A DNA stretch of 17,898 nucleotides from Bacteroidota bacterium (GCA_030706285.1 JAUZOU010000021.1:1-17898), one strand, 5' to 3'; numbered from the stretch's first letter, positions 1-6,179 are shown. The notes: a model not told the origin generated them from the sequence alone. Numbers and translations: made by a program.

Positions 1-1
1 A

Positions 2-1429
2 AAGCTTGAAAACGGACGTCTGCATCTGACGGCTTGTATTCCGGGCCTCCAGATCCGGTTGCAACCTGGTGAAGAAATTTCAGGGCCAAGAATGTTGATA
101 GGTGGTTACCATGGTGCTTTAGCAGAAGGATCTAACCGGTTGCGGAAATTGATCCGCTTACATTATACGCCCAAGCTTGATGCAAAGCCTTTTGCCCCAG
201 TTGCTACTTATGATCATTGGTGGGATGTCTGGACAAATTTTGATGAACCTCTTTTGCGTAAGCTGGCTGATGCAGCAGCGGAGATTGGTCAGGAATATTT
301 TCTGTTGGATGCGGGTTGGTATAGTGGTATTACCAATCCCGATGATTTTGGAACTGGTCTGGGTAACTGGGATGACGTCGATTCGGTGAAGTTCCCGCAA
401 GGATTACAACCATTTTCAAATTATCTGACCACAAAAGGACTCCATTTCGGATTGTGGTTTGAGCCGGAACGTGTTGCCGGAGGATCTTGGCTTGCCCGGC
501 AGCATCCTGACTGGGTCATCTGGTTAGCTTCCGGACCAGGAAAAGAAGCGCCGGATCATACCGGCCAGTATGGTCTGTTGAATTATGGACTGCCAGCGGT
601 TCAGGAATGGGTCGAGAAACTTTTCGACCGGTATATTAGCAAGTTTGATGTGCGATATATCCGCTACGATTTTAATCTGGATCCTTTGTCCTATTGGGAT
701 AGCGCAGATACCGACGGACGTCGTGGCATTGCTCAGATCAGGCACATTGAAGGTTTCTACAAGGTGATTGATTGGGTGAGGACTCATCACCCGAAAACTA
801 TCCTCGAAGGATGCGCCTCCGGAGGGCGCCGGATTGATCTCGAAACGGCCAGACGTTTTCATACCTTCTGGATTAGTGACCAAACCAGTGAACCTGACAT
901 AGTTCGTTGGCATTTACACGGACTGAATTACTTTTTGCCCGGAAATTATCAGTATGTTTGTTTTGCTCGTCCCAAACCTGAACTTGAACCGGAAAGTAGC
1001 TTTCAGGATTTTCTGGGTGGCGCCTTTGGAGTCGGGGGACGTATAGATCAATGGACGCCTGAGACTAAAGCACGTACAGAAAAGCACGTTGATGTGTTTA
1101 AGAAACTCAGACGATTCTTGATGGAAGACTACTATCCGTTGACGTTGCAATCGAAGGACCTAAAATCATGGGAAGCCTGGCAATTTCACGATCCCCATAC
1201 ACAGGAAGGTTTCGTGCAGGCGTTTCGTCTGAAGTCGGAGGACTCTTCCTTCTATGTTTGTCCTCGTGGACTTCAGTCTGATGCCTATTATCGTTTTGTT
1301 GACGTTTATTCGGGCGAAAGTCTTGAGTTGGAAGGTACTGCGGCTATGGAGCGAGGTTTAGCGTTTCATTTGGCAAAGGATGAGTCCAAGGTATTTACGT
1401 ATCAAAAAATAAGTTATACAAAAAAATAG
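2..1429 (+). CDS. Alpha-galactosidase, GH36-like (clan GH-D), 5'-partial
   Basis: Likely hydrolyses terminal alpha-galactosides. The reading frame is open from base 2, so the N-terminal beta-sandwich domain lies mostly upstream of the window; the TTG at 59 is not a credible start. The catalytic barrel is clear: LLDAGW, GLGNW, KFPQGL, FGLWFEPE and HPDW occur in the GH36 order. The predicted nucleophile is the Asp of YIRYDFN (codon 668-670) and the predicted acid/base is the Asp of WISDQTSEP (codon 878-880). A CASGGRR segment lies between them, as in the family. The C-terminal roughly 100 residues fit the usual beta domain. Bacterial GH36 enzymes usually have K-W-D around the nucleophile; here it is R-Y-D, so substrate preference may differ. 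No polysaccharide-utilisation neighbour is visible. The family is secure; the exact substrate is inferred. Confidence 0.9.
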   Translation, partial: KLENGRLHLTACIPGLQIRLQPGEEISGPRMLIGGYHGALAEGSNRLRKLIRLHYTPKLDAKPFAPVATYDHWWDVWTNFDEPLLRKLADAAAEIGQEYFLLDAGWYSGITNPDDFGTGLGNWDDVDSVKFPQGLQPFSNYLTTKGLHFGLWFEPERVAGGSWLARQHPDWVIWLASGPGKEAPDHTGQYGLLNYGLPAVQEWVEKLFDRYISKFDVRYIRYDFNLDPLSYWDSADTDGRRGIAQIRHIEGFYKVIDWVRTHHPKTILEGCASGGRRIDLETARRFHTFWISDQTSEPDIVRWHLHGLNYFLPGNYQYVCFARPKPELEPESSFQDFLGGAFGVGGRIDQWTPETKARTEKHVDVFKKLRRFLMEDYYPLTLQSKDLKSWEAWQFHDPHTQEGFVQAFRLKSEDSSFYVCPRGLQSDAYYRFVDVYSGESLELEGTAAMERGLAFHLAKDESKVFTYQKISYTKK

Positions 1430-1694
1430 CTCTAATAGTTGCCTGTGGAATACTCTCGGTTGATCTCTGGTTTTTTATGTTTCAAAGATCAGTTCGCCGG
1501 CCAATTTCCTAACGGGATCAACCACAATGGGTATTGATTATGATGAACAGGATAAGCAATCAATGTATGTTGCACATTGTCAATGGTCTAAAATAAACTA
1601 TCAGCATTCAGTAAAAACAAAATCGGAGAAGAACAACTTTAATAGGTTTGACGGATCTGATTATTCAACAGCTGTGTAAAATCGATTTTAACAA

Positions 1695-2468
1695 ATGAAA
1701 AACGCCTGTCTTTTTTTAGTAGTCTTTTCCCTTTTTGCCATCTCTTTCTTATCGGCCAAGCCTAAAGTTATTGCCCATCGAGGCTATTGGAACTGCGAAG
1801 GTTCAGCCCAAAACAGTCTTGCTTCTTTAAACAAAGCCCATGCCTTGAATGGTATTTATGGCTCAGAACTTGACGTGTATATAACAATGGACGGTGTGGT
1901 CGTTGTGAATCACAATCCGGATATCGAAGGACACGTCATTGAGACCAGCCGATATAACGATATAAAAAAGTTCCTTTTGTCTAATGGCGAGAGACTCCCC
2001 ACCTTTGAGAAATACCTCAAGCAAGCCAAAAAAAATAAGGAGCGCTTGATAGTAGAGCTTAAGGAACATAACATCAATCCTGCCGTGAACGAAAAACGTG
2101 TGGTGGAGGCTGTGTTGAAGCTGGTAAAGAAACATAGAATGGAAAACTTCGTAGAATACATTTCTTTTAGTCTGAATGAATGTGCTCTGCTGAAAGCGGC
2201 TGATTCTACCGTTAAGGTTTCATATCTTCCCCGAAAAGTGTTAAGTCCAGAACAAGTCAAGTCGAAAGGGTTGGATGGCATTGATTATAGCGAAGAACTA
2301 TTTAATGAACATCCCGAATGGATAAAAGAAGCGCAAGGCCTTGGTTTGACGGTCAATGTCTATACTCCTTCGGCCAAAGAAGCTTTACAGAAATATATAG
2401 ATATTGGAGTTGATTTTATTACAACAGATGCGCCCGAATTGCTCCTTAATATGCTAAGAGATAAATGA
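1695..2468 (+). CDS. Glycerophosphodiester phosphodiesterase, exported
   Basis: Expected to hydrolyse glycerophosphodiesters to sn-glycerol-3-phosphate and an alcohol, a phospholipid-turnover activity. The first ~20 residues form a hydrophobic signal peptide (Lys-3 region, then a Leu/Phe/Val stretch ending SFLSA), so the enzyme is probably periplasmic or surface-exposed; no lipobox Cys is present. The mature protein opens with the family signature IAHRGYW, followed by SELDVYITMDG (metal-binding Glu and Asp) and VVNHNP (second catalytic His). VELKEH and the C-terminal VNVYTP and DFITTDAPE fit the TIM-barrel GDPD fold. At 257 residues it has normal GDPD length and appears complete. The start chosen is the ATG that places the signal peptide correctly. 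It is 265 bases from the previous gene and probably monocistronic, since tRNA-Pro follows on the opposite strand. Confidence 0.92.
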   Translation: MKNACLFLVVFSLFAISFLSAKPKVIAHRGYWNCEGSAQNSLASLNKAHALNGIYGSELDVYITMDGVVVVNHNPDIEGHVIETSRYNDIKKFLLSNGERLPTFEKYLKQAKKNKERLIVELKEHNINPAVNEKRVVEAVLKLVKKHRMENFVEYISFSLNECALLKAADSTVKVSYLPRKVLSPEQVKSKGLDGIDYSEELFNEHPEWIKEAQGLGLTVNVYTPSAKEALQKYIDIGVDFITTDAPELLLNMLRDK

Positions 2469-2615
2469 TAACCGGTGCAAAGAATAACTCTGGTCGATGA
2501 TTGAGCTTTGTCAGTTCTGACTCAATAAAAGTTGGACAGGATTGGCCTTTCCAATAAGTGGCCCCTGATGATTCAGTATTGTCCCGATTTTGTCCCGGCT
2601 GTTTGGAAAGATAAA

Positions 2616-2648
2616 AGCCTAACTAATTGTTTTGAAATTAGTTAGGCT
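2616..2648 (-). terminator. Intrinsic terminator of tRNA-Pro (possibly bidirectional)
   Basis: A perfect 13-bp inverted repeat (2616-2628 with 2636-2648) has a 7-base loop. On the minus strand it is followed by TTTATCTTT and lies 8 bases beyond the tRNA-Pro 3' end, so it fits termination of that transcript. On the plus strand it is followed by CTATTTTG and could also end the upstream phosphodiesterase message. Confidence 0.75.
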
Positions 2649-2656
2649 CTATTTTG

Positions 2657-2729
2657 TCGGGATGAGAAGATTCGAACTTCCGACCTCTACGTCCCGAACG
2701 TAGCGCGCTACCAACTGTGCTACATCCCG
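2657..2729 (-). tRNA. tRNA-Pro, anticodon CGG
   Basis: The minus strand folds into a standard 73-base cloverleaf. The acceptor stem CGGGATG pairs with CATCCCG, the anticodon stem CTACG pairs with CGTAG around the loop TTCGGGA, and the T arm GGAAG/CTTCT carries TTCGAAT. The loop gives anticodon CGG, which reads CCG (Pro). The discriminator is A and CCA is not encoded. One A-C mismatch appears in the D stem. A consensus promoter lies just upstream and a strong hairpin just downstream. Confidence 0.93.
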
Positions 2730-2742
2730 ATCATTAACGATA

Positions 2743-2773
2743 CAAAGGTAGTGAAGCTTTTTGAAACCGCAAA
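2743..2773 (-). promoter_or_regulatory. Bacteroidota sigma-ABfr-type promoter for tRNA-Pro
   Basis: Read on the minus strand, TTTG (2773-2770), 19 bases, then TACCTTTG (2750-2743) match the Bacteroides -33/-7 consensus TTTG and TAnnTTTG at the expected spacing. The -7 box ends 13 bases before the tRNA 5' end. Confidence 0.8.
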
Positions 2774-2811
2774 GAGAAAAATGGGAACTGATTAAATTAT
2801 TCACCGGAAAC

Positions 2812-2843
2812 TTTGGTAATATAAAAAATCAGTTGTACTTTTG
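2812..2843 (+). promoter_or_regulatory. Bacteroidota sigma-ABfr-type promoter for tRNA-Phe
   Basis: TTTG at 2812-2815, 20 bases, then TACTTTTG at 2836-2843 is a full match to the Bacteroides vegetative promoter consensus. The -7 element ends 15 bases before the tRNA-Phe 5' end. It belongs to the host side of the integration site, so the interrupted tRNA keeps its native promoter. Confidence 0.8.
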
Positions 2844-2858
2844 TGGCCGCTAAAGAAA

Positions 2859-2931
2859 GGTACCATAGCTCAGTTGGTAGAGCATCGGACTGAAAATCCG
2901 TGTGTCCCCGGTTCGATTCCTGGTGGTACCA
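2859..2931 (+). tRNA. tRNA-Phe, anticodon GAA; integration site of the element
   Basis: A 73-base cloverleaf: acceptor GGTACCA pairs with TGGTACC, the anticodon loop CTGAAAA gives GAA (Phe), and the T arm contains GGTTCGATTCC. The discriminator is A and CCA is not encoded. The 27-43 pair looks like U-U, as in many compact anticodon stems. The last 17 tRNA bases and one further base are repeated exactly at 8392-8409. The tRNA therefore remains complete after integration, its 3' end being regenerated by the attachment sequence. Confidence 0.95.
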
Positions 2932-2932
2932 C
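2915..2932 (+). repeat. Attachment site copy at the tRNA end (left junction)
   Basis: The 18-base sequence GATTCCTGGTGGTACCAC covers the T-arm 3' half and acceptor end of tRNA-Phe and is found again, identical and in the same orientation, at 8392-8409. Flanking bases differ at both ends (C versus T before, A versus T after), so 18 bp is the exact identity block. tRNA 3' ends are the classic target of tyrosine integrases, and one is encoded next to the other copy. Confidence 0.9.
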
Positions 2933-2941
2933 ATGATACAA

Positions 2942-2976
2942 AATAACTCACTGAAATTCAGTGGGTTATTTTTTTT
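2942..2976 (+). terminator. Element-borne intrinsic terminator directly behind tRNA-Phe
   Basis: Two 14-base arms (2942-2955 and 2957-2970) pair with a single T-G wobble and are followed by a run of eight T (2969-2976). It starts 11 bases after the tRNA 3' end and lies inside the element. It would end the tRNA-Phe transcript and shield the element from read-through, replacing the host terminator displaced to 8417-8450. Confidence 0.85.
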
Positions 2977-3000
2977 GGTACTACGTTTGGTACTATATTT
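2976..3000 (+). repeat. Left 25-bp imperfect direct repeat, candidate integrase arm site
   Basis: The segment contains two GGTACTA-type units 12 bases apart (2977 and 2989). It aligns without gaps to 8236-8260 with 20 of 25 identities, same orientation and same 12-base internal spacing. Tyrosine integrases of this kind commonly bind direct repeats flanking the attachment core. The role is inferred from position and pattern. Confidence 0.6.
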
Positions 3001-3126
3001 GAACTGTATTTTGTACTTAAAAGCCTATAATTGCATTACTTTCATTGATGAGGCTTTTGTTTAATACGCAGATATACAACATTATATAAGATTTGCTTTT
3101 TTTCATGACCTATACTCCTGTGGAAG

Positions 3127-3168
3127 TACCCCCTACATGTGTCCCCTGCTGCCCGTGGGAGGGGGGTA
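3127..3168. other. GC-rich imperfect stem-loop, candidate origin or structured RNA
   Basis: The arms TACCCCC (3127-3133) and GGGGGTA (3162-3168) are complementary, and an inner TCCC/GGGA pairing is also possible. It is a conspicuous GC-rich island inside very AT-rich DNA. Rolling-circle double-strand origins and oriT regions often contain such structures, but no nick-site consensus could be assigned by eye. Confidence 0.4.
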
Positions 3169-3371
3169 AATCGAAAAGGTTTGTGTAATCCGATATCGCC
3201 TTTTCTGAAAAAGTGTCTATCCCTATTTGTTTGACGGTTATGGAAAAAAATTTACAGTAAAAAAATGGCATTATTTTCACGAAGACTAACGTTCAGGATA
3301 GGCATTGCGGAATGCTTAATTTCTTTGTTTTGTATCGTAATAATCAGATAACTAGATTTATATGATAAAAT

Positions 3372-3395
3372 ATTCGGGAGAAAAAACTCCCGAAT
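3372..3395 (-). terminator. Hairpin terminator of the serine recombinase gene
   Basis: A perfect 9-bp stem (ATTCGGGAG, six A, CTCCCGAAT) lies 50 bases past the recombinase stop codon. On the minus strand it is followed by ATTTTATC, a modest T-rich tail. Confidence 0.65.
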
Positions 3396-3445
3396 TCCCG
3401 TGTTGTACGGTTGACTGTGTTAATTCCCTGGATTTTTTGAAGTTT

Positions 3446-4078
3446 TTAAATTCCGAACTCCTTTTTCAACCTTTGTACCGTGCTTATACTGGTATTTGCT
3501 AGTTTTGCAGCGTTTCGAATTGATGTGCCACGTTTCAAAAGGGATAAAACTAGCTTGTACTCTTCTTTCTTTGCCTCTAGCGGCTTTTTACTGCCTTTTG
3601 TGCGTCCTAGCTTCCCGCCCCTCTGAATATAGTTCTCTCGCCCGCTATTCAAGCGATACACTATGCCTGTTCTTTCTATCTTTGACATTTCGGCCATAAC
3701 AGTCACGATAATTGAAGCCATTGGGTTGATTTCTTTCTTTTCATTGAGAGTATTAATGCCAATGTTCTGGATATAAACGTTTACTTTATTGTCATGAAGA
3801 GTTTCAAGCGTTTTAAGAACTTGGAGGGTGTCTCTGCCGATTCTTGAAAGCTCCGAGCAAAGCAATGTGTCTATTTTGTTTTCAATACAAAAGGTCACAC
3901 ATTCTGTTAAACCAGATCTTTCTTCATTTTTCTTGGCACCGCTGATATTCTCTGAAAACTCACGGATTATATTAAAGTCATTCTTTTGGGCGAATGAACG
4001 TAAATCGTTTACTTGTCTTTCGGTGTTCTGACGATCGTTTGTGGAGCTTACACGGGAAAAAATTACTGATGTCTTCAT
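3446..4078 (-). CDS. Serine recombinase (resolvase/invertase family)
   Basis: A 210-residue small serine recombinase of normal resolvase/invertase length. The N-terminal catalytic domain has VIFSRVSS with the predicted nucleophile Ser-11, and SELSRIGRDT supplies the conserved arginines that activate it. AEMSKIERTG and GGKLGRTKGSKK match the E-helix and linker of the family. Residues ~175-210 form a C-terminal helix-turn-helix (SIRNAAKLANTSISTVQRLK) for site recognition. It is transcribed away from the Rep-like gene and has its own promoter and terminator. In Bacteroidales such proteins invert promoter segments or resolve plasmid multimers. I see no large inverted repeats flanking a promoter here, so resolution of a circular form is at least as likely. 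The 13-base motif GGTTGACTGT-TT occurs on both sides of the gene. Confidence 0.9.
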   Translation of the reverse strand: MKTSVIFSRVSSTNDRQNTERQVNDLRSFAQKNDFNIIREFSENISGAKKNEERSGLTECVTFCIENKIDTLLCSELSRIGRDTLQVLKTLETLHDNKVNVYIQNIGINTLNEKKEINPMASIIVTVMAEMSKIERTGIVYRLNSGRENYIQRGGKLGRTKGSKKPLEAKKEEYKLVLSLLKRGTSIRNAAKLANTSISTVQRLKKEFGI

Positions 4079-4099
4079 GGTTGACTGTTTTTATACTTG

Positions 4100-4131
4100 T
4101 AAAGATAAGCAAAATATCTGGAGTATGCAAA
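4100..4131 (-). promoter_or_regulatory. Promoter of the serine recombinase gene
   Basis: On the minus strand TTTG (4131-4128), 20 bases, then TATCTTTA (4107-4100) match TTTG/TAnnTTTG with a single final mismatch. The start codon is 22 bases downstream of the -7 box. An overlapping TATATTTG (4135-4128) could be a second -7 element. Confidence 0.6.
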
Positions 4132-4148
4132 TATATCAAAGAATAAAA

Positions 4149-4217
4149 TGAATACGTTTTATGCTTGTATTCAGACTGCTCTACAGATATATATGAATAC
4201 AGTTGTATTATGAATAC
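4149..4217. repeat. TGAATAC repeats between divergent promoters (operator or iteron candidate)
   Basis: TGAATAC occurs at 4149, 4194 and 4211, and its complement GTATTCA at 4167. The first and inverted copies form a dyad with an 11-base spacer; the last two are direct repeats at 17-base period. They lie between the recombinase and Rep-like promoters, where a repressor or the initiator protein itself could bind. Which protein binds is not known. Confidence 0.5.
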
Positions 4218-4228
4218 ATTCAATATTC

Positions 4229-4260
4229 TTGCATTTTTACATTTAGAAATCTTATCTTTG
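4229..4260 (+). promoter_or_regulatory. Promoter of the Rep-like gene
   Basis: TATCTTTG at 4253-4260 is a perfect TAnnTTTG -7 box. A TTG at 4229-4231, 21 bases upstream, can serve as the -33 element. Transcription would start near 4267, about 25 bases before the gene's ATG. Confidence 0.6.
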
Positions 4261-4290
4261 GCTTGAATCGTTGACTAAACATGAAACACA

Positions 4291-5367
4291 ATGCAGGGAG
4301 TAAAAGGTAAATACAGCGTAGATGCTTTGAAAGTATGTTATGAAATATCACTGGATGTATATAATAAATTGACTATCAATCCACTCAAGAATCAAGATTT
4401 TGTTTTTAAATCCCCGAACTATCTAGGTGTTCTTACTGAAGATTTCAGATTGCGAAGGGTTAAAACGGAAGAACGGGAATTCAATATTCTTGTTCCTGAT
4501 GAAGATGTAACAGGGAATCTAATACCCTATGGATTTTTGGATATTAAACCAAAGGAAGATACAAAGTTTGCGGGGAAATGTTTTATTACGTTAGACAATC
4601 GCAGGCTTTATGAACCTTTTGTGGTTTATCATGAAGTTCTGGAACGTAAAAAATCAAAGAGTAATGCTATTTTTGACGGCTCCATTCCTTTTAGTGAAAA
4701 TGTAAAAAGACTAACTGTTAGTCAGCCAAAGGCCACAAGTGAGATTCAGTATAATACAATCTTTTACTTAGAAACAATGGCGAATAAGTTAGATTTAAAA
4801 TTGTATAGCATTTCTAATCTGGAAATCGCTCTTGATACTAATATAAATTTTGCCCGCCTCATCAAGAATGCTGTAGCAAATAAGGATTACGTTCCAGTCG
4901 TAAATAAGAAGAGATATCTTGATATTGATTCACGAGAAACAATAAACAATACCCATCTTCAATATTCCACTACAAGAAGGCGTGCTGTTAATATGAGCTA
5001 TTTGATAAAGCAGGCAAAGAACAATTTGCAGTTAAAGTGCTATAACAAGTCCAGAGAAATTGAAGACAAAAGCCATAAAACCTATATATACAGGTGGCTT
5101 GATATGGAAAAGAATATCCATCGAATGGAAATTACTGCTAAATGGCCTGCAATTAAGTCATATTGCCGAAATTCAAATATTAAAACTTCTGATTTCCTTT
5201 ATAATCTTCACACTGGTGAGAATCTTAGTACCCCATATTCGATTTGGTTAAATGGATTGATACATTTTAAGAGGGTTGGGAAGAAAGAAATCGTCAGCGT
5301 GTTTGACTTGGTGAAATTGAAAGATAACAATAAGGCTATAACAAGTATCCCTGAAAGGGCAAATTAA
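4291..5367 (+). CDS. Candidate rolling-circle replication initiator (gpII/Rep_trans-like)
   Basis: A 358-residue protein with no signal peptide or membrane segment. By eye it follows the plan of phage gpII and Rep_trans initiators. There is an N-terminal beta-rich part, then LEIALDTN around residue 181 (acidic position after a strand), then QLKCYNKSREIE (residues ~247-258) with a Tyr-x-Lys pattern like a nicking tyrosine, then HRMEITAKW followed by a helical tail. If right, it nicks one strand to start rolling-circle replication or conjugal transfer of the circular element. It has its own promoter and upstream TGAATAC repeats. An overlapping 9-codon ORF (4281-4310) lies across its start codon, which may limit translation. 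The family assignment is inference from pattern, not a firm match; it could be a protein of unknown function. Confidence 0.5.
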   Translation: MQGVKGKYSVDALKVCYEISLDVYNKLTINPLKNQDFVFKSPNYLGVLTEDFRLRRVKTEEREFNILVPDEDVTGNLIPYGFLDIKPKEDTKFAGKCFITLDNRRLYEPFVVYHEVLERKKSKSNAIFDGSIPFSENVKRLTVSQPKATSEIQYNTIFYLETMANKLDLKLYSISNLEIALDTNINFARLIKNAVANKDYVPVVNKKRYLDIDSRETINNTHLQYSTTRRRAVNMSYLIKQAKNNLQLKCYNKSREIEDKSHKTYIYRWLDMEKNIHRMEITAKWPAIKSYCRNSNIKTSDFLYNLHTGENLSTPYSIWLNGLIHFKRVGKKEIVSVFDLVKLKDNNKAITSIPERAN

Positions 5368-5412
5368 AGATATATAACTATGTGTAGAACAATACGATAA
5401 CTTATATAAAGT

Positions 5413-5580
5413 CTATGCCATTTTTATAATATTAGTCTGTTCACAATCAGGACAAGCAACTTTTACTTCTAATATTACTATTTTATTATCATAAGGATAT
5501 AAAATATCACTACCTTTGTAATATTCTTTCGGTCAAAGTTTTTGAAAAATAAGAAGTGCTTTATACTCGTTACATCGCCA
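5413..5580 (-). pseudogene. Remnant of a Com-like zinc-ribbon gene
   Basis: One minus-strand frame reads WRCNEYKALLIFQKL, a TGA stop (5535-5533), then PKEYYKGSDILYP and ILEVKVACPDCEQTNIIKMA before TAG (5415-5413). The layout RCxxC-x-x-LL, spacer, ACPDCEQTN resembles the small zinc-finger protein Com of phage Mu (activator of mom translation) and related ribbons. The second cysteine of the first pair is Tyr and a stop splits the protein, so it looks dead. No ATG precedes it, and the start of the next plus-strand gene abuts its 5' end. The alternative is chance similarity in AT-rich DNA. Confidence 0.35.
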
Positions 5581-5581
5581 A

Positions 5582-6130
5582 ATGGAACTTTTTACTATAT
5601 TCATAGGTTTACTCATTGCTATTGGATTTACCATAGCTACTACCATATTAGCTTCCAGAAAAGGTAGAAATGCTGTGAATTGGTTCTTGCTCTCCCTATT
5701 TTGGAGTTTCGTAGGTCTGATAATATTAGCTTGTTCAAAAAGATTAGAAGAAGATGAATCAGATACTTTATCGAAAGTATTATGGGTAATAATTTTTGTT
5801 CCAATATTTCTGATTGGAATATTTTTTTATAACAAATCAGTTGAAAGACAAAAAATACAAAGTCAACAATCAACAGAAATTCCCGTTCCAAATTTAGAAT
5901 TTAGTGATTCCTATATTGAAAAGAAAGTTGATTTGAATGATTATCTAAACTCTAAAACGGGGTGGGATGAAGAAACTGATTGGAATGCCACGAGCCTTGA
6001 CGATGACGAAACACAAAAGGCTTTTGATAAGGTTTTAAAAGAAAACGGCATTTATTGGAGTGATAAAAAACAAAGTTGGGTTGTTAAGGTAAAATCTTTA
6101 ACAGAAGAAGCGCCTGCAATTGAATTCTGA
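5582..6130 (+). CDS. Membrane protein with three predicted helices, function unknown
   Basis: A 182-residue protein not assigned to a characterised family. Predicted membrane helices are at residues ~3-24, ~33-51 and ~66-84. The loop and second helix, SRKGRNAVNWFLLSLFWSFVGLII followed by an acidic stretch, match a small recurrent two-helix pattern (GR-x-x-x-x-WFLLGL-x-GP-x-GL) seen in many bacterial proteins of unknown role. After Lys-85 comes a soluble acidic tail (residues ~86-182) rich in Asp, Glu and Trp, ending with a short strand-like segment NGIYWSDKKQSWVVKV. A TACCTTTG -7 box at 5511-5518 could drive it. It is the only gene in the element without an obvious DNA function, so it is the best cargo candidate (host interaction, exclusion or defence); this is speculation. 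Confidence 0.75.
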   Translation: MELFTIFIGLLIAIGFTIATTILASRKGRNAVNWFLLSLFWSFVGLIILACSKRLEEDESDTLSKVLWVIIFVPIFLIGIFFYNKSVERQKIQSQQSTEIPVPNLEFSDSYIEKKVDLNDYLNSKTGWDEETDWNATSLDDDETQKAFDKVLKENGIYWSDKKQSWVVKVKSLTEEAPAIEF

Positions 6131-6179
6131 CAAGGGTCAAAAAATGTCTGGTCGGATGCGGCCGCACGTATTCCTTTAT

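Larger units (their letters stand above)
3001..3445. other. Non-coding stretch at the left end of the element
   Basis: No convincing gene is seen in these 445 bases. They hold a weak 8-bp inverted repeat (AAAAGCCT with AGGCTTTT around 3020-3058), the GC-rich stem-loop at 3127-3168, a small GCATT/AATGC hairpin near 3302-3315, and the recombinase terminator at 3372-3395. A 27-codon ORF (3105-3188) overlaps the GC-rich structure. Base composition alternates sharply between poly-A/T tracts and the GC-rich block, as in replication or transfer origins; a role as origin is a guess. Confidence 0.5.

Noticed and set aside
1430..1694. Short frame reading SSPANFLTGSTTMGIDYDEQ, recalling the C-terminal end of a short-chain dehydrogenase
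   Set aside because: Only about 60 codons, without the rest of the fold and without the usual VDGG motif; similarity is too weak to call a remnant. Nothing else convincing is seen in this gap.
2500..2545. Sequence with AATAAAAGTTGGACAGG resembling an IS3-family end
   Set aside because: Only one possible end, no transposase, no partner inverted repeat and no target duplication visible; the resemblance is from memory.
2570..2600. TTGTCCCGATTTTGTCCCGG tandem near tRNA-Pro, considered as an old attachment scar
   Set aside because: It shares only GACAAAAT with the tRNA-Pro 3' flank, which is too short to distinguish from chance.
4079..4290. Possible invertible promoter controlled by the serine recombinase
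   Set aside because: The TGAATAC/GTATTCA dyads are only 7 bases and do not bracket a promoter; no longer inverted repeat pair was found in the element.
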